From JAOPZY01 sp036495025 (GTDB lineage Bacteria > Actinomycetota > CADDZG01 > JAHWKV01 > JAOPZY01), in NCBI GenBank assembly GCA_036495025.1, contig DASXNO010000268.1:1-10029 (forward strand): a DNA stretch of 10,029 nucleotides, written 5' to 3'. A program made the position numbers and the translations under genes. The notes under the pieces are model-generated. The model was given only the letters and a program-made list of their open reading frames with translations. It was not told the DNA's origin and did no database searches. Of this stretch, positions 1 to 6,381 are shown piece by piece. How positions within the stretch are numbered: position 1 is the first letter of the stretch; the number at the start of each line of letters is the position of its first letter.

Positions 1-471
1 GAGCACGCACTCGACGAGGCACTCCACCGTCGCATGGTGAGCTTGCCTCAGCTCCGCTGGGCGCTGGCTACATTCGGGCGCGAGCGTCACCGGGGGACGA
101 GCATCCTGCGCAGCCTGCTCGCCGAGCGCGGCCCCGGGTACGCGCCCCCCGAGAGCGAAATGGAGGCGGTCTTCTACGCGCTCCTCGAGGGGTCGGACCT
201 CCCGCCCGGCGTCCGGCAGTTCTGGGTATGGGACGGAGAGAGGTGGAGGAGGCTCGACTACGCGTTCCCCGAACCAGCGGTGGGGACGGAGTTCGATGGC
301 TGGGAGACTCACGGCACCCGGGAAGCGTTCCAGGATGACCGGGCACGGGACCGCCGCCTCCAGGTGCGCGGCTGGAGAGTCCTGCACTACACAGCGGAGG
401 ACGTCATAGTCCGGCCCCAGGAGGTCCTCGCGGAAATCCGAGAGGCAGTTTGGGCCAAAAAGGGTGCATAG
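1..471 (+). CDS. DUF559-type endonuclease-fold protein, 3' part (5' end outside window)
   Basis: The frame is open from the first base, so the start lies upstream; 156 residues are visible. An internal ATG at 34 is probably not the start, because the codons before it (reading EHALDEALHRR) look like the continuous helical linker usual in this family. From the ATG at 34, the C-terminal half has the pattern RLDYAFPEPAVGTEFDG (residues 73-89), then HGTREAF, a charged DDRARDRRLQ helix and GWRVLHYTAEDV. That is the DUF559 / very-short-patch-repair-like PD-(D/E)XK core seen at the C-terminus of many actinobacterial proteins whose N-terminus is an AbiEi-like winged helix. The Asp of LDYAF and the Glu and Asp of EFDG would be the acidic active-site positions. 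Nuclease activity is inferred from the fold; no substrate is known. It converges with the esterase gene, and its stop lies inside an inverted repeat. Confidence in the family is good, in the function low. Confidence 0.85.
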   Translation, partial: EHALDEALHRRMVSLPQLRWALATFGRERHRGTSILRSLLAERGPGYAPPESEMEAVFYALLEGSDLPPGVRQFWVWDGERWRRLDYAFPEPAVGTEFDGWETHGTREAFQDDRARDRRLQVRGWRVLHYTAEDVIVRPQEVLAEIREAVWAKKGA

Positions 472-487
472 CGCGCCTTTTGGCCCA
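451..487. terminator. Inverted repeat at convergent gene ends, probable bidirectional terminator
   Basis: The arms TGGGCCAAAA (451-460) and TTTTGGCCCA (478-487) are perfectly complementary over 10 bp. The pairing extends by AGG/CCT with one extra A. The loop holds the stop codon of the rightward gene (469-471). The A-run and T-run sit inside the stem, as in terminators that work from both sides. It lies between two genes that end facing each other (stops at 471 and 513), which fits this role. Confidence 0.6.
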
Positions 488-492
488 GACTA

Positions 493-512
493 GGGCTGGG
501 GGTGGGGCGGGG
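493..512 (+). other. G-quadruplex-like run between convergent genes
   Basis: Four runs of 3, 5, 4 and 4 G, separated by only 2, 1 and 1 bases, lie on the + strand immediately before the esterase stop codon. Short loops and long G-runs match the canonical intramolecular quadruplex pattern; the minus strand is correspondingly C-rich. Further G-runs continue to about 580 inside the 3' end of the esterase gene. Whether it folds or acts in termination is inference. Confidence 0.45.
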
Positions 513-1622
513 TCAGGTCGGGAGGCGGGCGGTGGTCGGGGGTGCCTGGCTCGGGGGCAGGGGCGTCGTGGCCCGGGGGGCCGTGAGGAACCGCCACAGG
601 ACCTCGGCGCCCGACGGGAGCCCTCCTACCCCAGTTGGCCAGGCGTGGCCGCCTCCCTGGTACGTGCCGAGTGCCACCAGCGACTTGGCGCTGCAGTGCG
701 ACCACGTCTGGAGGCGGAAGGTGCCGGTCGTCTGGGTGGTGAACGCCGCGGAGCAGCCGTTGCGCTTGCGCCATAGCGCCACCTGCTCGGTCACGGTCGG
801 CTCCGGGTACCCGTTGGCTTGCTGGCGCGGCGAGGAGGAGTCGTAGGTGAGGATCGGGTCGCGGGTGCCCACCATCTCGAGGAGGGAGACGGGAGCCCCG
901 GCGGGGCAGGCCACCACCGGCACCGCGGCGACCACGACGAACGAGGACACGAGCTTGGGGTGGGCGCAGACGACGTCGTAGGCCATCCTGCCCCCGTTGC
1001 TGTAGCCGACCAGGTAGACGGAGCTGACGTCCGGGCGGTTGCCGATGGTGCGGATCAGGTCGGTGAGGAACGAGAGGTCGTCCACCCGGTCGGCCTGTGC
1101 GGCCCCGCAGCAGGCGCCGGCGTTCCAGGACTCCCGGTAGCCCACCGGGTAGACGACGAGCGCCTTGCCCTGCTTGGCGAGCTGGACCAGCCCGTCCCGG
1201 GTCTCCTCGAGCGTGATCGACGTCTTGCGACCCTGCAGGACGACGAGCGCCGGGACCCGTCCCGCGGTCCCCGCAGGCGGTGAGAAGACATCGTAGGTGC
1301 GCAGCATGCCCCCCACCGTCACGCTGGCCGTCACGGGCACCATGCCGTCCGGGAGGGTGGGGGCAGGAGGCAGCGTGCGGCCCCCGATATCCTGCCCGGG
1401 CGGGAGCTGCGTGACCACCGGAGTGGCGTTGGGGATCGCCGCGGCGTGGCGGGCGGGCACGTCGCGACGGTCGGTCCCCCCGGCGAGGTCGCGGTCGGGC
1501 TGGCCACGCTCCGCCGACACCACTGCGGCCGCACTCAGCACTGCGAGGATCAGGGCCCCGGCTGCACCGAGCCGTCCCCACTTTGACCCGGCGCCTTGAG
1601 GGGAGCCTCGGGGGCGTCTCAA
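513..1622 (-). CDS. Secreted LpqC / PHB-depolymerase-like esterase
   Basis: An alpha/beta-hydrolase of the poly(3-hydroxybutyrate) depolymerase / LpqC / feruloyl esterase group, probably exported, cleaving ester bonds in an unknown substrate. From the proposed start it has 369 residues. An Arg/Lys-rich N-terminus and a hydrophobic stretch (about 18-37) ending in VVSA form a signal peptide, followed by a Pro/Thr-rich linker to about 95. The catalytic domain shows the family signature PVGYRESWNAGACCG (159-173), the nucleophile elbow GYSNGG (Ser208), GTRDP (Asp255) and GGGHAWP (His326), so the triad looks complete. Paired cysteines suit an exported protein. The tail is Pro/Thr-rich. The frame is open far upstream, but those codons overlap the VOC gene. 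The TTG at 1622 overlaps the VOC stop (TTGA) and gives a proper signal peptide, although no clear Shine-Dalgarno precedes it. The family is confident; the substrate and exact start are not. Confidence 0.85.
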   Translation of the reverse strand: MRRPRGSPQGAGSKWGRLGAAGALILAVLSAAAVVSAERGQPDRDLAGGTDRRDVPARHAAAIPNATPVVTQLPPGQDIGGRTLPPAPTLPDGMVPVTASVTVGGMLRTYDVFSPPAGTAGRVPALVVLQGRKTSITLEETRDGLVQLAKQGKALVVYPVGYRESWNAGACCGAAQADRVDDLSFLTDLIRTIGNRPDVSSVYLVGYSNGGRMAYDVVCAHPKLVSSFVVVAAVPVVACPAGAPVSLLEMVGTRDPILTYDSSSPRQQANGYPEPTVTEQVALWRKRNGCSAAFTTQTTGTFRLQTWSHCSAKSLVALGTYQGGGHAWPTGVGGLPSGAEVLWRFLTAPRATTPLPPSQAPPTTARLPT

Positions 1623-2017
1623 TACATCATCCGGGGGTCGAGGTAGTGCTTGAACTCGACCAGGTTGTTCGACGGGTCGAGCAGGACGAAGGTCGAGTGC
1701 TCCTCGACGAGGCCCTCGAAGCGCTGGGACGGCTCGGCGAAGAACGTGATCCCCCGGACCCGCGCCAGGCGCAGGAGGGCTTCGAAATCGTCCCGGTGGC
1801 GGAACGTGATGCCGAAGTGGCGGGGGTACATCTGCGGATCCTCGTCGATCCGGTCGGACAGGTGGCACACGAGCTGGTCACCGAAGAAGTCGAGCGTGAT
1901 GCGATCCGCGTACCGGCGCGCCAGCTTGCACCCAAGCAGCTTGACGTAGAACGCCTCGGCTTCGTCGAGATTATGGGTGGGGATCGCCAGATGGAACGCG
2001 TCGTCGTTAGTTCGCAC
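1619..2017 (-). CDS. VOC (glyoxalase/dioxygenase-fold) family protein
   Basis: A 132-residue protein of the vicinal oxygen chelate superfamily. The first beta-alpha-beta-beta-beta unit starts with FHLAIPTHNLDEAEAFYVKL, with His9 as the first expected metal ligand, followed by LDFFGDQLVCHL. The second has RHFGITF (His67), a helix DDFEALLRLAR, and LLDPSNNLVEFKHY (Glu121 as the last expected ligand). This order is that of small single-chain VOC proteins, which act as homodimers on small organic molecules; lyase, isomerase, dioxygenase and thiol-transferase members exist, and the sequence does not tell which this is. The start is the GTG at 2017; no strong ribosome binding site precedes it. Its stop overlaps the esterase TTG start, so the two are probably translated together. 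A 91-bp gap separates it from comA upstream, so membership of that operon is open. Confidence 0.87.
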   Translation of the reverse strand: MRTNDDAFHLAIPTHNLDEAEAFYVKLLGCKLARRYADRITLDFFGDQLVCHLSDRIDEDPQMYPRHFGITFRHRDDFEALLRLARVRGITFFAEPSQRFEGLVEEHSTFVLLDPSNNLVEFKHYLDPRMMY

Positions 2018-2108
2018 GGTAGTCGTATCGGCTCAAATTGGCGTCACCTGGATTCTTCCCACCAAGAGGACGACACGACAGCGCGTGATACGCATAACGA
2101 CACAAATC
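2018..2108 (-). promoter_or_regulatory. Short AT-richer gap between comA and the VOC gene
   Basis: A 91-bp non-coding gap that is visibly poorer in G+C than its surroundings. An inverted repeat with arms GCGTGA (2083-2088) and TCACGC (2109-2114) begins at the comA stop, with a 20-nt loop. No T-tract follows, so it is at best a weak terminator. AT-richness makes a promoter for the VOC/esterase pair possible, but I cannot point to a convincing -35/-10 pair. It may be either a spacer within one operon or the boundary between two. Confidence 0.25.
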
Positions 2109-2888
2109 TCACGCCAGCAACGTGTCGGAACGCAACCCGAGACGCAGGGTCTCCAGCCCGAGCACGTCGCCCGGGGCAATATTCCCGAGGTTGACGTTCG
2201 CCCCCAGCCGGCGGACGAACCAGGTCTGGAGGTCCCTGGTGGGAGCCTCGAAGACCAGCCGGTCAACGTCGGCGGCCGTGAGGATGCCTTCGACCAGCTC
2301 CTGGCGGAGGCCGCCGTCGGGATGGCAGATGCCGCTCCGGCCGCTCTCGCGCGCCTCGGCCACCACATAGGATGCCCCGGCCTCGAAGTCCTGGTCGATG
2401 AACCCCACCCAGTCCTCGACCGTCTGGGTCTCCGAGCGGGCCGAGTCCTTGCAGCCGACCTCGGAGAAGACGTCGAACTCCCCCGACAGCTTCTCGACGT
2501 ACCGTGCCTTCTCGTCGTTGGGCAGGTCGACCGTGCCGTTCGAGACTTCGACATAGCGGCAGCCCCACGAATGGCAGTAGGCCCGGAAGTCGTCGAAGGC
2601 GTTGCGGGAGAGAAACTTCTCGAACAGGGTCCCGCCGAAGAAGAACTCGATGTCGAGCTCCCGGAGCGTGGCGAGCTTGTCGGCGAGCTGATGGGTCACG
2701 AGGGAGGTCCCCCAGCCGAACTTGACGTAGTCGACGAGGTGGGATGCGCTCTGGAGGTAATCCCGGAAGAGGCCCCGGGGCAGCCCGTTGTCGATGACCG
2801 TGGTGAGACCGGTCCTCCGGGGCTTCAGGGGGCGTTCCGGCAGGCCGAGCGAGCCCGGGATCGAGCCCGGGGTCGAGCGCGGGGTCAA
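2109..2888 (-). CDS. comA: Phosphosulfolactate synthase (ComA family)
   Basis: A ComA-type TIM-barrel protein of 259 residues, close to the usual size of about 250. The family adds sulfite to phosphoenolpyruvate to give 2-phospho-3-sulfolactate (EC 4.4.1.19), the first step of archaeal coenzyme M synthesis. Relatives include Bacillus YitD, XcbB1 of Xanthobacter and plant HSA32. Visible signatures in order: LPERPLKPRRTGLTTVID (16-33), VKFGWGTS (55-62), FFFGGTLFE (82-90), YVEVSNGT (112-119), FSEVGCKD (141-148), AEARESGRSGI (177-187), FEAP (214-217) and NVNLGNI (231-237). Every conserved block is present, so the enzyme looks intact. The best start is the TTG at 2888, which overlaps the acyltransferase stop (TTGA); no ATG or GTG precedes the first conserved block. 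Residues 2-13 come from a 12-bp repeat and are probably not structural. No coenzyme M partner gene is seen nearby. Some members of this family may do other chemistry, so the reaction is probable rather than certain. Confidence 0.9.
   Translation of the reverse strand: MTPRSTPGSIPGSLGLPERPLKPRRTGLTTVIDNGLPRGLFRDYLQSASHLVDYVKFGWGTSLVTHQLADKLATLRELDIEFFFGGTLFEKFLSRNAFDDFRAYCHSWGCRYVEVSNGTVDLPNDEKARYVEKLSGEFDVFSEVGCKDSARSETQTVEDWVGFIDQDFEAGASYVVAEARESGRSGICHPDGGLRQELVEGILTAADVDRLVFEAPTRDLQTWFVRRLGANVNLGNIAPGDVLGLETLRLGLRSDTLLA
2850..2885. repeat. Three 12-bp tandem units at the comA start
   Basis: Three units, CGAGCCCGGGAT, CGAGCCCGGGGT and CGAGCGCGGGGT, follow each other exactly and end at the acyltransferase stop. 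Read leftward they encode the SxPG-type start of ComA (residues 2-13). They are in frame, so copy-number change would lengthen or shorten the N-terminus by 4 residues without breaking the gene. Confidence 0.7.
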
Positions 2889-4096
2889 GGGCCGACCCCA
2901 CGGTGCATGAGCCGGGCGCGGCCCGCGACGAAGAGGCTCGCCGGCGTCCGGCGGGTCCAGGCCACGACCGTTACCGTGACGGCCAGGATCACTGGGACGA
3001 CGACCAGAACGTCCAGCGGCAGGACGAGGACGGACGGCACCGCGCCGGTGACCGTCCGGGCGGCCAGCGGCGCTGCGAGGATCAGCAGGCCCTGCAGCAG
3101 CAACGGGTGTGCCAGGTAGACGCCGAAGGTGGCGTCGGACCCGGTGCGGACAGCCCGGCGAAACCGACGTTGCGGCCCACGGTCCGCCCACCGCACGCCC
3201 AGGGCAAAGAGCCCCAGCACTGAGGCGGCGGTCGTCACGGCAATCATCGGCTGGAAGACCTCGCCCGCAGCCGCGGCGTCCATGCCGGCGGCCACGTGGT
3301 CGAGCACATAGCTCGCCAGCCCGGCCGCCAGGCCGCCGGCCACGAGCCAGTGCACGAGACGCTGGTGGGCTCGGACCCACTCGGTCAGCTCTTCGAGGTG
3401 CAGCGCGGCGATGCCCCCGGCCACCAGGTAGAGCTGGTAGCTGAACACCACCGGGTCGGGGTGACGCATCCAGGCACCGAGGAGCCCGGGCGCGTGGGGA
3501 GCGGCGTCCCGAGCGTAGTGCAGCGTGGCGGTGAAGGCCGTCTGGACCGCCAGGCTCGCCGCCAGCAGGAGGCCGTGGTGCCGGCGGGTGGCCCGCAGCA
3601 GCCACAGCAGGAGCGGGAAGAGGGCGTAGATCTCCATCGTGACGAGCAGGAAGTAGAGGTGGTAGCGGGCGGTGCCGGCGAGCACGTCCCCGAGCAGGCG
3701 CCGGGCCGGGGCGCTCCATGGGCGGTAGGGGCCTCCGTCGGCGAGGAAGTACACGAGGGTCCAGGCAAGGTACGGCACCCCGACGAACAGGTAACGCTTC
3801 TTCCAGAACGACGTGAGCGACCAGCCGTGGCGGCTGGCGTACGTGTAGCAGAGCACGAAGGTCGTCAGGAAGAAGAACACCTCGCGGTTGACGTGGAGGA
3901 GGGCGTTGGCGGCGCCGACCACGACGTCCTCGGGATTGGTCGTGTAGGCCACGACGTGCACGGCGATGACGCCGGCGATCATGGCGACACGGACGACGTC
4001 GACGGCGTCGAGATGGGGGCGCCTCGTCCGTGCCGGTGCTGGCTCGTCGACCTGGACGAGCGCCTCCGCGGGGCGGCGCGGCGCAACGATGCTCAC
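2885..4096 (-). CDS. Integral-membrane acyltransferase, family 3
   Basis: A 403-residue polytopic membrane protein of acyltransferase family 3 (the OafA/IcaC-like group), which moves acyl groups onto hydroxyls of sugars, lipids or other small acceptors at the cytoplasmic membrane. After a Pro/Arg-rich cytoplasmic start, the first membrane segment has the typical Asp/Arg...His pattern in AVDVVRVAMIAGVIAVHVV (31-49; Arg36, His47). FFFLTTFVL (74-82), WKKRYLFVGVPYLAW (98-112), YHLYFLLVTMEIYALFPLLL (145-164) and the late SDATFGVYLAHPLLL (320-334) follow at the expected spacing, with about ten hydrophobic segments in all. The GTG at 4096 is chosen because it overlaps the ligase stop (GTGA) and leaves a full-length domain; the frame is open further upstream, but only inside the ligase gene. 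Placed between an acyl-activating enzyme and ComA, it may transfer the activated acyl group to a sulfolactate-derived or other acceptor (inference). Confidence 0.88.
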   Translation of the reverse strand: MSIVAPRRPAEALVQVDEPAPARTRRPHLDAVDVVRVAMIAGVIAVHVVAYTTNPEDVVVGAANALLHVNREVFFFLTTFVLCYTYASRHGWSLTSFWKKRYLFVGVPYLAWTLVYFLADGGPYRPWSAPARRLLGDVLAGTARYHLYFLLVTMEIYALFPLLLWLLRATRRHHGLLLAASLAVQTAFTATLHYARDAAPHAPGLLGAWMRHPDPVVFSYQLYLVAGGIAALHLEELTEWVRAHQRLVHWLVAGGLAAGLASYVLDHVAAGMDAAAAGEVFQPMIAVTTAASVLGLFALGVRWADRGPQRRFRRAVRTGSDATFGVYLAHPLLLQGLLILAAPLAARTVTGAVPSVLVLPLDVLVVVPVILAVTVTVVAWTRRTPASLFVAGRARLMHRGVGP

Positions 4097-5571
4097 GAGG
4101 CGGCCATGGCCCGCAGCGCGTCCGGCCGTACCTTGCCGGTCGGCGTGGACGGGAGGCTCTGCACCAGATGGATCCGAGCCGGGCGCTGGTGGCGGCTGAG
4201 CTCCCGCTCGCAGAGCTCCAACAGCTCCTCCTGGAACCGGGCGAGGTCTCCCGCCGTGCCGCCCGCGAAGCCGTTCGCAAGGCCCTCGCCGAGGCCGTTC
4301 GTCAGGCCGTTGCCGGGGGTCCGCGCCCGGGCGACGACGAAGGCAACCGGCCGTTCGCCCAGCACCGGGTCGGGCTCGCCCACCACGGCCACCTCGGCGA
4401 CCCTGCGGTGGCGGCGCAGCACTTCCTCGACGTGGCGCGGGTAGACCTTCTCCCCGCCACGGTTGATGACTCCGTCGATCCGGCCCAGGAGGTGGACGAA
4501 GCCGCCGCCATCCCGGTAGGCGACGTCGCCGGTGCGCAACCATCCCGAGGCGCCACCGGCGGGGACTCGGGACGGCGGGGCTCCCGGGACGAGGTAGTGG
4601 TCGACGACGGTCGAGCCGGTGATCTCCACCAGCCCGGCGATACCGGGAGCCACCGTCGCCCCGTGCTCGTCGACCACCCGCAGCTCGATCCCGACCGGGA
4701 GCCCGACGGAGCCCGGACGCCGGGCGGCGGGCTCGAGCGGGTTGGCAGAGATCTGGCCGGCTGCCTCGGTCATACCGTAGGTCTCGAGCACGCCGATGCC
4801 GCAGCGTTCCTCGAACCGGCGCAGCGTCGTGGGCGGCAGGGGGGCCGAGGCGGAGCGGGCAAATCGGATCCTCGCAGCGACGGCTGCGGGTGGCCGCTCC
4901 TCGGCGAGGATGGCGAGAATCGCGGGGACCGCATTGAGGACGGTCACGCCGCAGCGATCCATCACGTCCCAGAACCCTCGCCGGTGGAAGCGGTCATCGA
5001 CGGCCAGCGTCGCTCCCGACACGAGGGAGGCGAGCACGCCGACGACCTGGGCGTTGACGTGGAAGAGCGGCAGCGAGCTGTAGACGGTGTCGGCGGGAGA
5101 GAACCCGTGGTGGCGGGCGACGAGGCCGGCGGCGTGCAGCAGGCGTGCCTCGCCGAGCGGTACTCCTTTCGGCGTGCCCGTCGTCCCGGAGGTCCTGAGC
5201 ACGACGGTGCCGGGTTCGGCCCAGCCAACCGGGGCGGCCAGCGACCGACTCGCCGGGTTCATCGGCTTCGCTTCGATGCCGAAACCGGCACACGCCGCCG
5301 CGACGTCGGCCTCGGGTGCATCGGGGGCCATCGGGAACACGACGGCACCGGCGGCGAGGAGGCCGAGGTAGGCCGTGATGAACTCGAGCGGATGCTCCTC
5401 CTTGAGCAGGACTGCCCTGCCGGCAAGGTCGCTGCGCCGGGTCCACGCCGCGACCCGGCCCGCGAGGTCGCCCCAGGTGATGGTCTGGCCCGTCCTGCCC
5501 TCGACGAGGGCGGCGTCGCGGGCGGCGCGCTCGGCACGCTCGGCGACAAGTGCCGCTATGCGGCTGGCCAT
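4093..5571 (-). CDS. AMP-forming acyl-CoA/aryl ligase (ANL superfamily)
   Basis: A 492-residue adenylate-forming enzyme that activates a carboxylic acid with ATP and normally transfers it to CoA. All core motifs are present: the P-loop-like TSGTTGTPKG (127-136), LPLFHVNAQ (167-175), YGMTEA (265-270), GWLRTGDV (343-350), the hinge GRIDGVINRGGEKVYP (363-378) and the C-terminal catalytic lysine in PTGK (Lys480). It looks like a medium/long-chain or AAE3-type ligase; the substrate cannot be read from the sequence. A low-complexity loop NGLTNGLGEGLANGFAGG (421-438) is inserted in the small C-terminal domain and comes from a 12-bp repeat. GGAGG at 5581-5585 lies 9 nt before the ATG at 5571, so I prefer that start over the TTG 6 nt from it (5574) or the ATG at 5580 that abuts it. 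It is the first gene of the ligase-acyltransferase-comA unit and overlaps the next gene by 4 nt. Confidence 0.9.
   Translation of the reverse strand: MASRIAALVAERAERAARDAALVEGRTGQTITWGDLAGRVAAWTRRSDLAGRAVLLKEEHPLEFITAYLGLLAAGAVVFPMAPDAPEADVAAACAGFGIEAKPMNPASRSLAAPVGWAEPGTVVLRTSGTTGTPKGVPLGEARLLHAAGLVARHHGFSPADTVYSSLPLFHVNAQVVGVLASLVSGATLAVDDRFHRRGFWDVMDRCGVTVLNAVPAILAILAEERPPAAVAARIRFARSASAPLPPTTLRRFEERCGIGVLETYGMTEAAGQISANPLEPAARRPGSVGLPVGIELRVVDEHGATVAPGIAGLVEITGSTVVDHYLVPGAPPSRVPAGGASGWLRTGDVAYRDGGGFVHLLGRIDGVINRGGEKVYPRHVEEVLRRHRRVAEVAVVGEPDPVLGERPVAFVVARARTPGNGLTNGLGEGLANGFAGGTAGDLARFQEELLELCERELSRHQRPARIHLVQSLPSTPTGKVRPDALRAMAAS
4258..4317. repeat. Five 12-bp degenerate tandem units inside the ligase gene
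   Basis: Units GCCGCCCGCGAA, GCCGTTCGCAAG, GCCCTCGCCGAG, GCCGTTCGTCAG and GCCGTTGCCGGG follow without gaps. Read on the minus strand they encode a four-residue repeat (NGLT, NGLG, EGLA, NGFA, with a partial GG unit). The period is a multiple of three, so the frame survives. The repeat falls in a surface loop of the C-terminal domain of the ligase. Confidence 0.7.
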
Positions 5572-5766
5572 CAACGGCATCCTCCAGAGGCAACGTGCGG
5601 TCGAGGTGTTCCCGGGAGCAGCGTGAGGCCTGAAGATGGGGAGGCTCTGTCCTTCGATTGTGGGCACCCTGTGAGCCCCCCCGGAAGCAGGCTGCCCAGC
5701 TGGCACGAGCAAATCCTAACCGGCCGGGGCTGCAAACTCCCCGTCCACAAACGACGTCGACCTTCT
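5572..5766 (-). promoter_or_regulatory. Upstream region of the ligase-acyltransferase-comA unit
   Basis: A 195-bp gap between the DinB gene (ends at 5767) and the ligase start. It holds the ribosome binding site GGAGG (5581-5585), a run of seven C (5676-5682) and a TAGGAT hexamer on the minus strand (5718 to 5713) that fits the actinobacterial TANNNT -10 pattern. No good -35 box lies 16-18 bp before that hexamer, so the promoter call is weak. It is the only place with room for a promoter for the three-gene unit, unless transcription reads through from the DinB gene. Confidence 0.3.
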
Positions 5767-6345
5767 CTAGGCGTCCTCGAAGAACATGGCCAGATTGCCC
5801 GTGAAGGGAGCCAGGGTGTCCTGCAGGGCCCGGGCGATCTGGCGCAGGTGGAGCAGGTCGTGGCAGGCCCAGTAGTGGACGAGATCCCCGGCGGCGAAGG
5901 TGCCGGCCCGGTCGTGCTCGCCAATGCTGGCCAGGGCGCTCGCGGGCAGCGATCGCAACCAGGCGACATCGCCGGCACGCCGCTGCTCGAGCTCGTCGAG
6001 GAGGTCCTCGAGGGTGCGCTCGGCGTAGCCCCCGGCGACGAGGCGGGCAGAGGGATCAATCGACCGGATGTAGGGCGGCTCACCGCCCTCGCCGGCGGCG
6101 ACCAGGCGGCGCACCCGGTCCATGAACCCGATGTCCTCGGCGTCGAGCAGGTGCTCGGCCACCTGTCGCGGCCCCCAGGACGGGTCGTTCGTGGAGCCCG
6201 GCGCCGCCAGGAGGACCGCCGCATCCAGACCACCGACGAGGCCCCGGAGCACCGCCGGGGTGCTGCCGATGACCGTGAGCGCGGCCTGCAGGGTCGCAAA
6301 GGGAGCTTCCCGGTCGGGCACGGACTGGGGCGTGAGCGCAGGCAT
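5767..6345 (-). CDS. DinB-fold (DinB/YfiT-like) family protein
   Basis: A 192-residue four-helix-bundle protein of the DinB/YfiT superfamily. The fold's metal-binding histidines are visible: His65 in WGPRQVAEHLLDAED (57-71), and His162 and His166 in CHDLLHLRQI (161-170), the usual HxxxH spacing. Many actinobacterial members are thiol transferases or maleylpyruvate isomerase-like enzymes that use mycothiol; others have no known activity. A thiol-dependent transferase role is possible, but no specific substrate can be named. The ATG at 6345 has GTGGAG 4 nt before it and begins just where similarity to the fold would start; the open frame runs 52 codons further up, but that part is Pro/Arg-rich and crosses palindromes, so it is probably not coding. 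Divergent from the membrane-protein gene and 195 bp upstream of the ligase unit. Confidence 0.83.
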   Translation of the reverse strand: MPALTPQSVPDREAPFATLQAALTVIGSTPAVLRGLVGGLDAAVLLAAPGSTNDPSWGPRQVAEHLLDAEDIGFMDRVRRLVAAGEGGEPPYIRSIDPSARLVAGGYAERTLEDLLDELEQRRAGDVAWLRSLPASALASIGEHDRAGTFAAGDLVHYWACHDLLHLRQIARALQDTLAPFTGNLAMFFEDA

Positions 6346-6352
6346 GCGTCTC

Positions 6353-6381
6353 CACGGTAGCGCACCGTGCTGCAGACGGTG
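6353..6381. promoter_or_regulatory. Overlapping palindromes upstream of the DinB gene, possible operator
   Basis: CACGGT (6353-6358) pairs with ACCGTG (6364-6369) across 5 nt, and CACCGT (6363-6368) pairs with ACGGTG (6376-6381) across 7 nt. The middle arm is shared, giving three related half-sites 8-36 nt upstream of the DinB start codon, inside the divergent intergenic region. The layout suits a dimeric repressor or an alternative RNA hairpin. No regulator gene is adjacent. Nearby, TTGCA (6391-6395) and TGCAA (6406-6410) form another small inverted repeat. Confidence 0.35.

Noticed and set aside
1623..1868. Upstream extension of the esterase frame inside the VOC gene
   Set aside because: The extra 82 residues are Pro/Arg-rich and would put the signal peptide in the middle of the protein.
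2889..4280. Long upstream extension of the ComA frame across the acyltransferase gene
   Set aside because: It is an open shadow frame in GC-rich DNA; it reads Arg/Pro/Gly-rich without domain similarity, and the acyltransferase in the other frame has clear membrane segments and family motifs.
4097..4543. Upstream extension of the acyltransferase frame inside the ligase gene
   Set aside because: The residues are Arg/Pro/Gly-rich, and the ligase C-terminal domain with its catalytic lysine is clearly coded in the other frame.
4030..6360. A 776-codon open frame on the + strand opposite the ligase and DinB genes
   Set aside because: It is antisense to two genes with complete family motifs, is low-complexity in composition, and resembles no protein; typical antisense shadow of high-GC codons.
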